Translations under genes and position numbers: made by a program
Assembly: GCA_045107045.1 (NCBI GenBank)
Contig: JBGCFR010000004.1
Location: 1-6,227 of the forward strand
Reading direction: 5' to 3'
Source of the DNA: Putridiphycobacter sp045107045
GTDB lineage: Bacteria; Bacteroidota; Bacteroidia; Flavobacteriales_D; Crocinitomicaceae
DNA length: 6,227 nt
Notes under the pieces: generated by a model
The model's input: only the letters and a program-made list of their open reading frames with translations
Database searches by the model: none
Told to the model about the DNA's origin: nothing
Shown here: piece by piece, positions 1-5,965 of the stretch
Layout: every line of letters starts with the position of its first letter
Position numbering within the stretch: the first letter of the stretch is position 1

Positions 1-289
1 CTTAGAAGATTGCATTTTAGTAAAAATGAATTTTAAAAGCTATAAAAGGTTAATTGACGAAAATGAAGACTTGAAAAACTTTTATATTTCCTATATAGAA
101 CAAAGTTGGATAATAGAAAAAGAACTAAAGGAAATTTCACTTGTATTGGAAAATGCAACAGAAAGATATTTGAAATTCCTTAACATATACCCAGACATAG
201 AGAAAAGAGTTGCACAACACCATATAGCTTCCCATTTAGGAATTACTCCAACTCAACTCAGTAGGATTAGAAAAGATTTAAAAAAATAG
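1..289 (+). CDS. Crp/Fnr-family transcriptional regulator, C-terminal part (5' end outside window)
   Basis: The reading frame is open from the first full codon at position 2, so the ATG at 26 is internal and the gene begins before the window. The 95 visible residues look like the end of a cyclic-nucleotide-binding-type Crp/Fnr regulator: the tail of the sensor domain, the long dimerisation helix (about 'EQSWIIEKELKEISLVLENATERY' in position, residues 35-58 of the visible part), then a winged helix with 'HIASHLGITPTQLSRIRKDL' near the end. That last motif (IA..LGIT...LSRIRK) is the recognition helix signature of the Bacteroidota members of the family. The effector cannot be told because the sensor domain is missing. 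It lies 53 bases upstream of a YdcZ-type transporter gene and may regulate it; that is inference from adjacency only. Confidence 0.85.
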   Translation, partial: LEDCILVKMNFKSYKRLIDENEDLKNFYISYIEQSWIIEKELKEISLVLENATERYLKFLNIYPDIEKRVAQHHIASHLGITPTQLSRIRKDLKK

Positions 290-342
290 CTAAATCAACA
301 TATGTAAATGCAATTGGGATTTGAATCGCTCAACTTTGCACA

Positions 343-792
343 ATGAATCAATTTACATTATCAGTATTAGCATTTGTTGGAGGCGTTTTCTTAGCTGTTC
401 AAGGTGGTTTAAATGCACATTTAGGAGTATTACTTAAAAATCCATTATTCGCATCTGTAGTTGCTTTTTTCAGTAGCAGTGTTTTCGCTATAGTTATTAT
501 GCTTCTTAGCGTAAAAACTTTTCCTACAACCAATCAATTAAAAGAAATACCAATCTATTTATGGTTTACAGGAGGCCTTTTTAGTGTTGTGGGGATAAGT
601 TTATATTATTACACTATTCCAAAACTAGGTGTTTCAACAATGATTTCTTTTGGATTGTGTGGACAATTAATCTTTGCAGTAATTGCTGGACATTTTGGAT
701 GGCTCAATCTACCTATTGAACCTATCACATTTAAACGAATTGCTGGTGTGACAGCAATGATTTGTGGAATTTTTTTAATCAATTGGAAATGA
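343..792 (+). CDS. YdcZ-type (DUF606) DMT-superfamily small membrane transporter
   Basis: This 149-residue protein is almost wholly hydrophobic, with about five membrane helices (roughly residues 6-24, 36-56, 72-92, 97-118 and 130-147). The N-terminal 'GGVFLAVQGGLNAHLG' and later 'WFTGGLFSVVGISLYYYTIPKLGVS' fit the YdcZ/DUF606 family, a half-length branch of the drug/metabolite transporter superfamily that probably works as a dimer. The length is normal for the family (about 140-150 residues). The substrate is unknown; an exporter of small metabolites is the usual assumption. The start at 343 gives a complete first helix. The stop codon overlaps the start of the acetyltransferase gene by the ATGA arrangement, which suggests translational coupling. 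Confidence 0.85.
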   Translation: MNQFTLSVLAFVGGVFLAVQGGLNAHLGVLLKNPLFASVVAFFSSSVFAIVIMLLSVKTFPTTNQLKEIPIYLWFTGGLFSVVGISLYYYTIPKLGVSTMISFGLCGQLIFAVIAGHFGWLNLPIEPITFKRIAGVTAMICGIFLINWK

Positions 793-1526
793 AAAACAAA
801 TCAAATCTTATAAACCAGAACATCCAAAATCTAACTTCTTTATGGCAAGAGGCAAGTCTCTTTAGCAATAGTTTCATTCGTTCGCCATTATTCAACTATA
901 CAGCAATTGAAGATATGAATTGGCCAAATCGATTGTGGTTCAATAAAGATTTAGACCAAGAGACAATTTTGTTAGTAAAAAATAAAATACTTTCTGATTT
1001 CCCAAATCTCATTATACCATATTGGGATATATATGATAGCAATTCAAATCAACTACTAGAACAAAACGGATTTATAAAACTCTTTGAGCAAATAGGAATG
1101 TCTCTAGAACTTCATAATTCTTTTGAAGTACAAACTGGGTTAAAAATTGTTGTTGTCTCAACTAAAGATGAAGCAGTAACTTGGAGCAAGTTATTTACAT
1201 CTTCTTTTGGATACGAAATACATCCTAACATAATTACGAATACTAATAAAACCATCAACTATCATATTGCCTTCCAACATGACAAAGCTATTGGAACAGC
1301 TATAACTTATCAGACTAATAAAGTAATAGGTATTCACGCAATGGGTATTGTTCCTGAAGCGAGAAGAAATGGGTATGCAGATCAATTAATGAAATTACTT
1401 ATAAACCAGTCTCTTAAAAATGATATTGAACATATAGTACTTCAAGCTTCAAATATCGGATTGGACCTATACAAAAAAATAGGCTTTAAAGAACAATTCA
1501 AAATTCAAAATTACAGATTCACATAA
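789..1526 (+). CDS. GNAT-family N-acetyltransferase
   Basis: I take the start at 789, where ATGA overlaps the stop of the transporter gene; an in-frame ATG at 762 would add nine residues and a 31-base overlap and is less likely. The product is 245 residues. The C-terminal half is a GNAT domain: beta4 and motif A are 'GIHAMGIVPEARRNGYADQLM' in position (from residue 181), with the acetyl-CoA pyrophosphate loop R192-R-N-G195-Y-A197 matching R-x-x-G-x-A. Motif B follows in 'LQASNIGLDLYKKIGF'. The N-terminal half (about residues 1-110) is a diverged region that may be a degenerate second GNAT fold. The acceptor is unknown. Coupling to the transporter suggests the two act on related compounds, possibly modification plus export, but nothing in the sequence proves this. 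The protein has no signal peptide, so it is cytoplasmic. Confidence 0.85.
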   Translation: MKNKSNLINQNIQNLTSLWQEASLFSNSFIRSPLFNYTAIEDMNWPNRLWFNKDLDQETILLVKNKILSDFPNLIIPYWDIYDSNSNQLLEQNGFIKLFEQIGMSLELHNSFEVQTGLKIVVVSTKDEAVTWSKLFTSSFGYEIHPNIITNTNKTINYHIAFQHDKAIGTAITYQTNKVIGIHAMGIVPEARRNGYADQLMKLLINQSLKNDIEHIVLQASNIGLDLYKKIGFKEQFKIQNYRFT

Positions 1527-1542
1527 TTAAATACATCTAATC

Positions 1543-1971
1543 ATGAATTTAAAACTACTCACTATCGGGCTTACATTTCTGATGTATTCCTGTTCAACAA
1601 ATCTAAATGAAATGAAAGAAAAAAATAATAACGACAAAATTCAGAATTATTATACCGCAATTAATTGTATTGAAGTGCCTGAAGGATCCGAAGAAATGGC
1701 TCTAAATGTAAGAGATGTATATGTAAATTACTTTAAACAGAAACAAGGATTTGTTAGCTCCACGTTCTACAAATCTAGGAATAGCGAGAATAAATTTAAC
1801 TACATTAATATGGTAGTTTGGGACTCTTATGAATCTGCTTCTGCAGTTATCAATGAAGGATTTAACAATGAAGATGGGTTAAATGAAGATAATATGAAAG
1901 TTTTAGGGAAAGGTTTTCCAAGTCCTATAAAAGTTTCTCCAGGTCAATACACAATCATAAGAAACGATTAA
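1543..1971 (+). CDS. Lipoprotein with antibiotic-biosynthesis-monooxygenase (ABM)-like domain
   Basis: This 142-residue protein starts 16 bases after the acetyltransferase stop, so it probably shares its transcript. Residues 1-17 form a lipoprotein signal (hydrophobic stretch, then 'FLMYSC', Cys17 as the lipidated residue; the -2 Tyr is not ideal). A polar linker follows. Residues about 36-110 resemble the dimeric alpha/beta-barrel ABM fold: 'INCIEVPEGSEEMALNVRDV' at the start, then 'KQGFVSSTFYKS' and 'FNYINMVVWDSYESASAVI', matching the family pattern of a first beta strand, helix, PGF-turn and a (F/Y)-x-x-(I/V)-x-x-W-x-S strand-turn. ABM proteins include haem-degrading and quinol monooxygenases, but many have no known activity; I see no decisive catalytic residue. 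Export of this usually cytoplasmic fold is the notable point. Confidence 0.75.
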   Translation: MNLKLLTIGLTFLMYSCSTNLNEMKEKNNNDKIQNYYTAINCIEVPEGSEEMALNVRDVYVNYFKQKQGFVSSTFYKSRNSENKFNYINMVVWDSYESASAVINEGFNNEDGLNEDNMKVLGKGFPSPIKVSPGQYTIIRND

Positions 1972-1991
1972 TCCAAATAGAAGATAAATAC

Positions 1992-2127
1992 GCCTTACAA
2001 CATTGTATAAAAATAATAGCTGCATTTGTGGTATAATCAAAGTCAGTATCTTTATATAAAATTTAGCAATAAATTGAAAGGTTAACGCTTTGCGATCCGC
2101 TACTATTCTTATACTAACCGTTGGGCT
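1992..2127 (+). repeat. attC-like inverted repeat A (136 bp)
   Basis: An imperfect inverted repeat fills most of the gap between the ABM lipoprotein and the next gene. The left arm is at 1992-2020 and the right arm at 2099-2126. The inner stems GTATAAAAATAATAGC (left) and the reverse complement of the right, GTATAAGAATAGTAGC, agree at 14 of 16 positions; both differences are A/G, so they would be G-T wobbles on the bottom strand. The right outer box GTTGGGC (2120-2126) fits the integron R' consensus GTTRRRY exactly. The left box TTACAAC (1995-2001) ends in AAC but pairs only partly with it. Unpaired spacers of 3 and 5 bases separate box and stem. The site begins 20 bases after a stop and ends 20 bases before a start. 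The rest of the gap holds no other signal I can see. Confidence 0.7.
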
Positions 2128-2147
2128 TCATTACAAGTTGAATTAAA

Positions 2148-2519
2148 ATGACTAAATATATTTTTGTGTTACTTCTTTTTGCCTTGGCTGCTTGTGTAGA
2201 GATGCGGGAACAAGAATTTGAGAAACCACCCCAACTAGACGCAGATTTAGTTAATTATATAGAAATTGATAATCGTCAAGACACTATGAGTGCAGTTCAA
2301 TTATCAGTACTAGAAAAAGAAGAATTTGTCCGAAGGTGGAATAATGCTATTCCAATAGGAATGTGTAAATATATGCCAGAATATTATATAATTGTAAAGC
2401 TAGTTAATGATAGCACAAAAATATATAGTGCAAATGGCGATTGTATAAAAGGAGGTAATGATTTATGCTTTAAATTTAACAGCAATGAATACTTTGATTT
2501 GCTGTGGAAAAATAAGTAA
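2148..2519 (+). CDS. Small lipoprotein of unknown function
   Basis: This 123-residue protein has a clear lipoprotein signal: Lys3, a hydrophobic core, and the lipobox L13-A14-A15-C16. The mature part is about 108 residues and mostly polar, with later beta-like stretches ('YYIIVKLVNDSTKIYSANGDCI') and cysteines at the centre and end that could form a disulfide. I do not recognise a family. The start at 2148 lies 21 bases after the end of repeat A. Five bases separate its stop from the OmpA-domain gene, so the two form a two-gene cassette-like unit and may act together at the cell envelope. Expected location: lipid-anchored in the outer membrane or periplasm. Confidence 0.8.
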   Translation: MTKYIFVLLLFALAACVEMREQEFEKPPQLDADLVNYIEIDNRQDTMSAVQLSVLEKEEFVRRWNNAIPIGMCKYMPEYYIIVKLVNDSTKIYSANGDCIKGGNDLCFKFNSNEYFDLLWKNK

Positions 2520-2524
2520 GTAAA

Positions 2525-3001
2525 ATGAGAATAAGAACTATTATATTTTTACTAATTGTACTGGGAAGCAGTACTTCAATTGCTCAGACCTTCGATTTAA
2601 ATACAAAGAAAGTTGCCGTTGGAGACATATATAACCCAAAATCAAAAATTCTATTTGAATTAGCCAGTTATGCTATTAATCCAGATAGCTATGAAAAGCT
2701 TGATAGTATTGCAAAATTCTTAATTGAACATAATAATTTAATTGTTGAAGTTGGCACACATACAGACAGTAGGATAAGTAAAGCAAGTAGCTGCCGCTTG
2801 GATCAAAAAAGGTCAGAAACTATCGTAGAATACCTAATTAAAAAAGGTGTGCGTGCAAACTGTCTAATCGCAAAGGGTTGCGGTGACTCAGCATTGTTAA
2901 TTGGGGAGGATAAGATTAGCAAAATGAAAACAAAAAAAGAAAAAGAAAAGGCTCATGCAATTAATAGGAGAACTGAATTTAAAATAATTGCAATACAATA
3001 A
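2525..3001 (+). CDS. Free-standing OmpA-family peptidoglycan-binding domain protein
   Basis: The 158-residue protein has a cleavable signal peptide (residues 1-20, likely cut S18-I-A20|Q21) and then a single OmpA C-terminal domain (about residues 38-155). Typical landmarks are visible in order: 'ILFELASYAINPDSYEKLDSIAKFL' in the first strand and helix, 'EVGTHTDSR' (residues 75-83), 'LDQKRSETIVEYLIKKGV' (92-109), 'AKGCGDS' (116-122) and the closing 'NRRTEFKI' (147-154). Asp81 and Arg96 are 15 residues apart, as are the Asp and Arg that hold diaminopimelate in Acinetobacter OmpA, so peptidoglycan binding is likely retained. There is no beta-barrel, TPR or other partner domain; most Bacteroidota members carry one. 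It probably works with the lipoprotein encoded 5 bases upstream. Three cysteines (90, 113, 119) are unusual for the domain. Confidence 0.88.
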   Translation: MRIRTIIFLLIVLGSSTSIAQTFDLNTKKVAVGDIYNPKSKILFELASYAINPDSYEKLDSIAKFLIEHNNLIVEVGTHTDSRISKASSCRLDQKRSETIVEYLIKKGVRANCLIAKGCGDSALLIGEDKISKMKTKKEKEKAHAINRRTEFKIIAIQ

Positions 3002-3012
3002 AAAAAACGAAA

Positions 3013-3084
3013 GCACAACAACAGGTAAAATTTACAGCAAAGCTGTTCGCCATAAATGGCTAATTTTACCCAATCGTTGTGTGC
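3013..3084 (+). repeat. attC-like inverted repeat B (72 bp, with two inner mini-hairpins)
   Basis: The shortest of the four repeats starts 11 bases after the OmpA stop. Left outer box GCACAAC (3013-3019) pairs at six of seven positions with right box GTTGTGT (3076-3082). After spacers of 4 and 5 bases comes a perfect 9-bp stem, GGTAAAATT on the left (3024-3032) and its complement at 3062-3070. The centre folds into two small hairpins: CAGC-AAA-GCTG (3035-3045) and GCCAT-AA-ATGGC (3049-3060). The total of 72 bp lies within the known size range of attC sites. The right end lies 18 bases before the ATG of the rhodanese gene. Confidence 0.75.
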
Positions 3085-3102
3085 AAAAAAAATATAAAAG
3101 AA

Positions 3103-3612
3103 ATGAATAGAATAAATAACCACAAGGCTCAATTAGAACTACTTGAAGGCACTGCTGTTATTATTGATGTTCGAGAACCTTCTGAGTATAAAGAACATCA
3201 TATTCCAGGAGCCTTAAATATTCCATCAACGAAATTCCATAAAGAACATTTTGGTGCATTTAAAGATCAGAAAACTTGTTTAGTATGTCAAAGTGGACAA
3301 CGAGCAACAATGGTTGGAAATAGACTTCAGAAAGAGGGTTTTAACAATATATTCTTGCTTGAAATTCAAATGGAAGACATTCCCAAACTAATTAACGCAA
3401 AAGGATGGAGCGTGGATAGACAGTTTCGTTTTTTAATAGGACTATTGTTAGCTATATTCATCATTTTGTACTTTTCAAATATTATGTATGGCGTAATAAT
3501 CCCAATAATTCTAAGTTCGGGGTTGCTAATTACGGCTATTATTGACAAGTGTTATTTGCGAATGGGTATTGCAATGTTACCCTGGAATAAAGGGAAGACA
3601 GTTCCAAAATAA
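3103..3612 (+). CDS. Membrane-anchored rhodanese (YgaP-like, rhodanese plus DUF2892)
   Basis: I choose ATG 3103 (169 residues); the frame is open from a GTG at 3079, but that codon lies inside the R' box of repeat B. Residues about 5-100 are a single rhodanese domain: 'VIIDVREPSEYKEHHIPGALNIP' and the active-site loop C62-Q-S-G-Q-R67, which fits C-x-x-G-x-R, with Cys62 as the expected persulfide carrier. The C-terminal 'LEGG..W' motif of most rhodaneses is replaced by 'LEIQMEDIPKLINAKGW'. Residues 102-163 match DUF2892: 'WSVDRQFRFLIGLLL', two membrane helices (about 110-125 and 129-147), Cys150 and the 'LPWNK' end. E. coli YgaP has the same order and similar length. Likely role: sulfur transfer at the inner membrane. 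It is the only gene between repeats B and C. Confidence 0.92.
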   Translation: MNRINNHKAQLELLEGTAVIIDVREPSEYKEHHIPGALNIPSTKFHKEHFGAFKDQKTCLVCQSGQRATMVGNRLQKEGFNNIFLLEIQMEDIPKLINAKGWSVDRQFRFLIGLLLAIFIILYFSNIMYGVIIPIILSSGLLITAIIDKCYLRMGIAMLPWNKGKTVPK

Positions 3613-3617
3613 AATCA

Positions 3618-3751
3618 GCACACAACAACGCATATAACTTATGGCGGGTAAACGGCTGCCAGCAAGGTTTTCGCTTCGTAGTAAAGTTCGTCAGGGGCGG
3701 ACAAGAAAGTGCTTCGAAACCGCCACAAGCCATATGCAAACCGTTGTGTGC
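3618..3751 (+). repeat. attC-like inverted repeat C (134 bp)
   Basis: This repeat starts only 5 bases after the rhodanese stop and fills most of the gap. Left outer end GCACACAAC (3618-3626) is a perfect complement of right end GTTGTGTGC (3743-3751). After spacers of 4 and 6 bases comes a 17-base inner stem, CATATAACTTATGGCGG (3631-3647), against 3720-3736. It matches at 14 of 17 positions; all three differences are A on the left opposite C on the right, giving G-T wobbles only on the bottom strand. The centre (3648-3719) is visibly richer in G and C than the genes around it. This is the most complete of the four copies. Open frames on both strands through this element are chance. Confidence 0.8.
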
Positions 3752-3794
3752 TATACAAGAAAACCAATTATCAAATTCATACTTTAGCCCAATT

Positions 3795-4331
3795 ATGTCT
3801 AAACTAACAAAATATAGAGAAAAACTGAACCTGACTCAAGAAGAGTTGGCTGACAAGTCTGGCGTATCAGTTAGAACAATACAAAGAATTGAAGCTGGTG
3901 CAAAACTAAAAGGACATAGTTTAAATGTGCTGGCTAAAGCCCTAGATGTAAGCAATGAACAGTTAACAGAAGAGAAAGATGAATCTTCTATCAATTTTAA
4001 ACTTACTAAATTGATAAACCTATCTTCTTTGCCTTTTGTCATTATTCCGCTTGTAAATATTGCTATTCCACTTCTCATAATGTATTACAAAAAAGAATTT
4101 AATTCAATAACTAAACAAATTGTTTCCGTTCAAATATTATGGACTATACTATCAGTTGTTCTTTTTCTTTTGAGCCCATTTATTAGCAGGATATTTTCAT
4201 TAGAAAACAAGTTAACATTGATTGTTTTAATTGTCTCTATTTTGATAAATATTTTTATTATACTGCGTAATACAATTTCATTAGACAAAAAAAGGGAACT
4301 GTACATTAAGCTAAATTTCAGCTTCTTATAA
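3795..4331 (+). CDS. XRE-type helix-turn-helix protein with DUF4870-like membrane tail
   Basis: I choose ATG 3795 (178 residues, 'MSKLTKYREKL'); the frame extends back to a TTG at 3744 inside repeat C, which is an artefact of the GTTGTGT box. Residues about 4-58 are an XRE/Cro-type DNA-binding domain: 'LNLTQEELADKSGVSVRTIQ' covers helices 2 and 3 (residues 11-30), followed by R31-I-E-A-G35 and a regular fourth and fifth helix. Residues 76-97, 110-130 and 140-157 are three predicted membrane helices, beginning 'LSSLPFVIIPLVNIAIPLLI', which resembles DUF4870. This layout of XRE plus membrane tail is common in flavobacteria and suggests a regulator tethered to the inner membrane. It precedes the serine hydrolase gene by 107 bases in the same repeat-bounded unit, so that gene is its most obvious candidate target. 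Confidence 0.85.
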   Translation: MSKLTKYREKLNLTQEELADKSGVSVRTIQRIEAGAKLKGHSLNVLAKALDVSNEQLTEEKDESSINFKLTKLINLSSLPFVIIPLVNIAIPLLIMYYKKEFNSITKQIVSVQILWTILSVVLFLLSPFISRIFSLENKLTLIVLIVSILINIFIILRNTISLDKKRELYIKLNFSFL

Positions 4332-4438
4332 AGCTGTCAGGATATTGTCGTTTTTTTGTCGGGTAGTTTTTACATTCAATATCATATTGCTTTCAGACTT
4401 TTGTATCATTATTTATAAACTTAATTTAATCCACAGTA

Positions 4439-5950
4439 ATGAAACAACTTAGTTTACTTTTCACAATCATTTTTCTACTTTATGCCAACTGCTGTAATGC
4501 ACAAATCTCAAAAGACTCAGACCTTTTTATTCAACTAAAAAAAACAGATAGTTTATTCTTTGAGGAAGGATTCAACAAATGTAATTTTGAAATGTTAGAA
4601 ACCTATATTCCAAACAATTTTGAATTCTATCATGATGAAAATGGAACACAAAATAGAGAACAATTCTTTACTGCTTTTAGAGAAAGTATTTGCTCTAATA
4701 CTGAAAGAAAACCCATTAGAAAAGTTGTAGAAGAAAGCTTAGAAGTCTATCGGTTAAAAAACAATGGTGAAACCTATGGAGCTATCCAAAGAGGGATTCA
4801 CTTATTCTATATCAAAGAACCAAACAAAAAGTTGTACTTAACAAACATTGCCAAGTTTACATCTGTCTGGAATTTAGAAAATGGCAAATGGAAATTATCC
4901 AGAGTGTTAAGTTACGACCATAAAGAACCCAATAAAGATTATGGACAAAAATTTAACGCAAATTACCCATTGCCATTATTTGACAATGATACCAAAATAG
5001 AAAATCTACTTGAGCAACATAAAATTCCTTCGATTTCTATTGGTTATATTGAAGAAGGAAGTCTGAAACAAGTGCGTTCGTTTGGTGTTCAAAAACAAGG
5101 AGTTCCTGCTTCAGTTAATAGTATTTACAAAGTTGCATCTCTAACTAAGCCAGTAGCTGCTTTAGTGGTTCTAAAATTAATTGAAAATGGAGATTTGAAA
5201 TTAGATGAGCCCATTTCAAAATATTTTATAGACCCAGACATTAAAAATCATTCATTTTTAAACAAATTAACTACAAGGCATATTTTATCTCAACAATCAG
5301 GATTTCCAAATTGGAGATATTTAACTGAATCTAACAAATTGACATTTGAATTTGAACCAGGAACCAAGTTTCAGTATTCTGGCGAGGGATTTGAATATTT
5401 AAGAAAAGCTGTTGAAAACAAACTTAAAAAACCTTTTGAGAAAATTGCTTCCGAAGTTCTTTTCGAACCTATAAAAATGAACAATACATATTTCTTTTGG
5501 ACATCAGAAATAAATGAGGATGATTATGCTATTGAGCATGATGAAACCGGAAAAGCAATCTCTTTTGAGAAATGGTATGATGCCAATGCAGCAGCAAACT
5601 TAATGACTACTGCTAATGACTATTCTAAATTTTTAATTTATATTATGAATGGCGCAGGTTTATCGGACAAGTTATATTCAGAATTTTTAAAACCACAAGT
5701 CAATCAAAAAAAGGGAATTGATCGTAATTTAGGAATGCAATTATTATCTAATTTACCAAATAACGAATACGCTTTAATGCATACTGGCGGAGATTATGGA
5801 ACAAAAGCCATAGTCATTATGCTTCCGAAAACAAAAAGAGGTTTAGTTTTATTTTCAAACTCTGAAAATGGAATGGTACTATGGCAGAAAATAATATCTG
5901 AATATTTTGAAGACGTTGGTATAGAAATTATACGTAGGAATTTGGAATAG
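4439..5950 (+). CDS. Exported NTF2-like (DUF4440) plus beta-lactamase-family serine hydrolase
   Basis: The 503-residue protein has a signal peptide (about 1-21, cut after 'CNA' before Gln22; the Cys18-Cys19 pair does not make a good lipobox). Residues about 27-160 look like an NTF2/SnoaL-type DUF4440 domain ('FIQLKKTDSLFFEEGFNKCN' to 'VWNLENGKWKLSRVLSYDH'). Residues about 185-490 are a beta-lactamase-family (PF00144) domain: catalytic S234-L-T-K237 (S-x-x-K), Y313-S-G315 in place of the usual Y-x-N, and H448-T-G-G451 in place of K-T-G. These enzymes include class C beta-lactamases, DD-peptidases and esterases. The variant second and third motifs argue for an esterase or peptidase-like role rather than drug resistance; the substrate is unknown. 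It is the largest gene in the repeat-bounded array and sits with the XRE gene between repeats C and D. Confidence 0.9.
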   Translation: MKQLSLLFTIIFLLYANCCNAQISKDSDLFIQLKKTDSLFFEEGFNKCNFEMLETYIPNNFEFYHDENGTQNREQFFTAFRESICSNTERKPIRKVVEESLEVYRLKNNGETYGAIQRGIHLFYIKEPNKKLYLTNIAKFTSVWNLENGKWKLSRVLSYDHKEPNKDYGQKFNANYPLPLFDNDTKIENLLEQHKIPSISIGYIEEGSLKQVRSFGVQKQGVPASVNSIYKVASLTKPVAALVVLKLIENGDLKLDEPISKYFIDPDIKNHSFLNKLTTRHILSQQSGFPNWRYLTESNKLTFEFEPGTKFQYSGEGFEYLRKAVENKLKKPFEKIASEVLFEPIKMNNTYFFWTSEINEDDYAIEHDETGKAISFEKWYDANAAANLMTTANDYSKFLIYIMNGAGLSDKLYSEFLKPQVNQKKGIDRNLGMQLLSNLPNNEYALMHTGGDYGTKAIVIMLPKTKRGLVLFSNSENGMVLWQKIISEYFEDVGIEIIRRNLE

Positions 5951-5965
5951 AAACTATATAGTACA

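Noticed and set aside
26..28. ATG as the start of an 87-residue protein
   Set aside because: The same frame is open to the window edge and the protein reads as the C-terminal end of a Crp/Fnr regulator, so this Met is internal.
331..338. CAACTTTG as a -7 element before the transporter gene
   Set aside because: No properly spaced TTTG upstream, and transcription would begin at or after the start codon.
762..788. Earlier ATG for the acetyltransferase
   Set aside because: It lies within the transporter's last helix in another frame; the ATGA overlap at 789 is the more economical start.
1191..1385. Minus-strand open frame inside the acetyltransferase gene
   Set aside because: It is antisense to a convincing GNAT domain and its product shows no family features.
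3079..3102. GTG start for the rhodanese gene
   Set aside because: The codon lies inside the R' box of repeat B; ATG 3103 gives the normal rhodanese N terminus.
3539..3739. Minus-strand open frame across the end of the rhodanese gene and repeat C
   Set aside because: It spans an inverted repeat and overlaps a well-supported gene; the product resembles nothing I recognise.
3744..3794. TTG start adding 17 residues to the XRE protein
   Set aside because: It falls in the GTTGTGT box of repeat C; the added residues do not belong to the XRE fold and ATG 3795 is the usual start.
4319..4358. Terminator after the XRE gene (CAGCTT/AAGCTG hairpin at 4319-4336, T run at 4351)
   Set aside because: The stem is six bases and the T run begins 14 bases after it, too far for an intrinsic terminator.
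4355..4403. Bacteroidota-type promoter before the hydrolase (TTTG at 4355-4358, GACTTTTG at 4396-4403 against TANNTTTG)
   Set aside because: The gap between the elements is 37 bases instead of about 19-21, and the -7 element has a mismatch; not enough to call.
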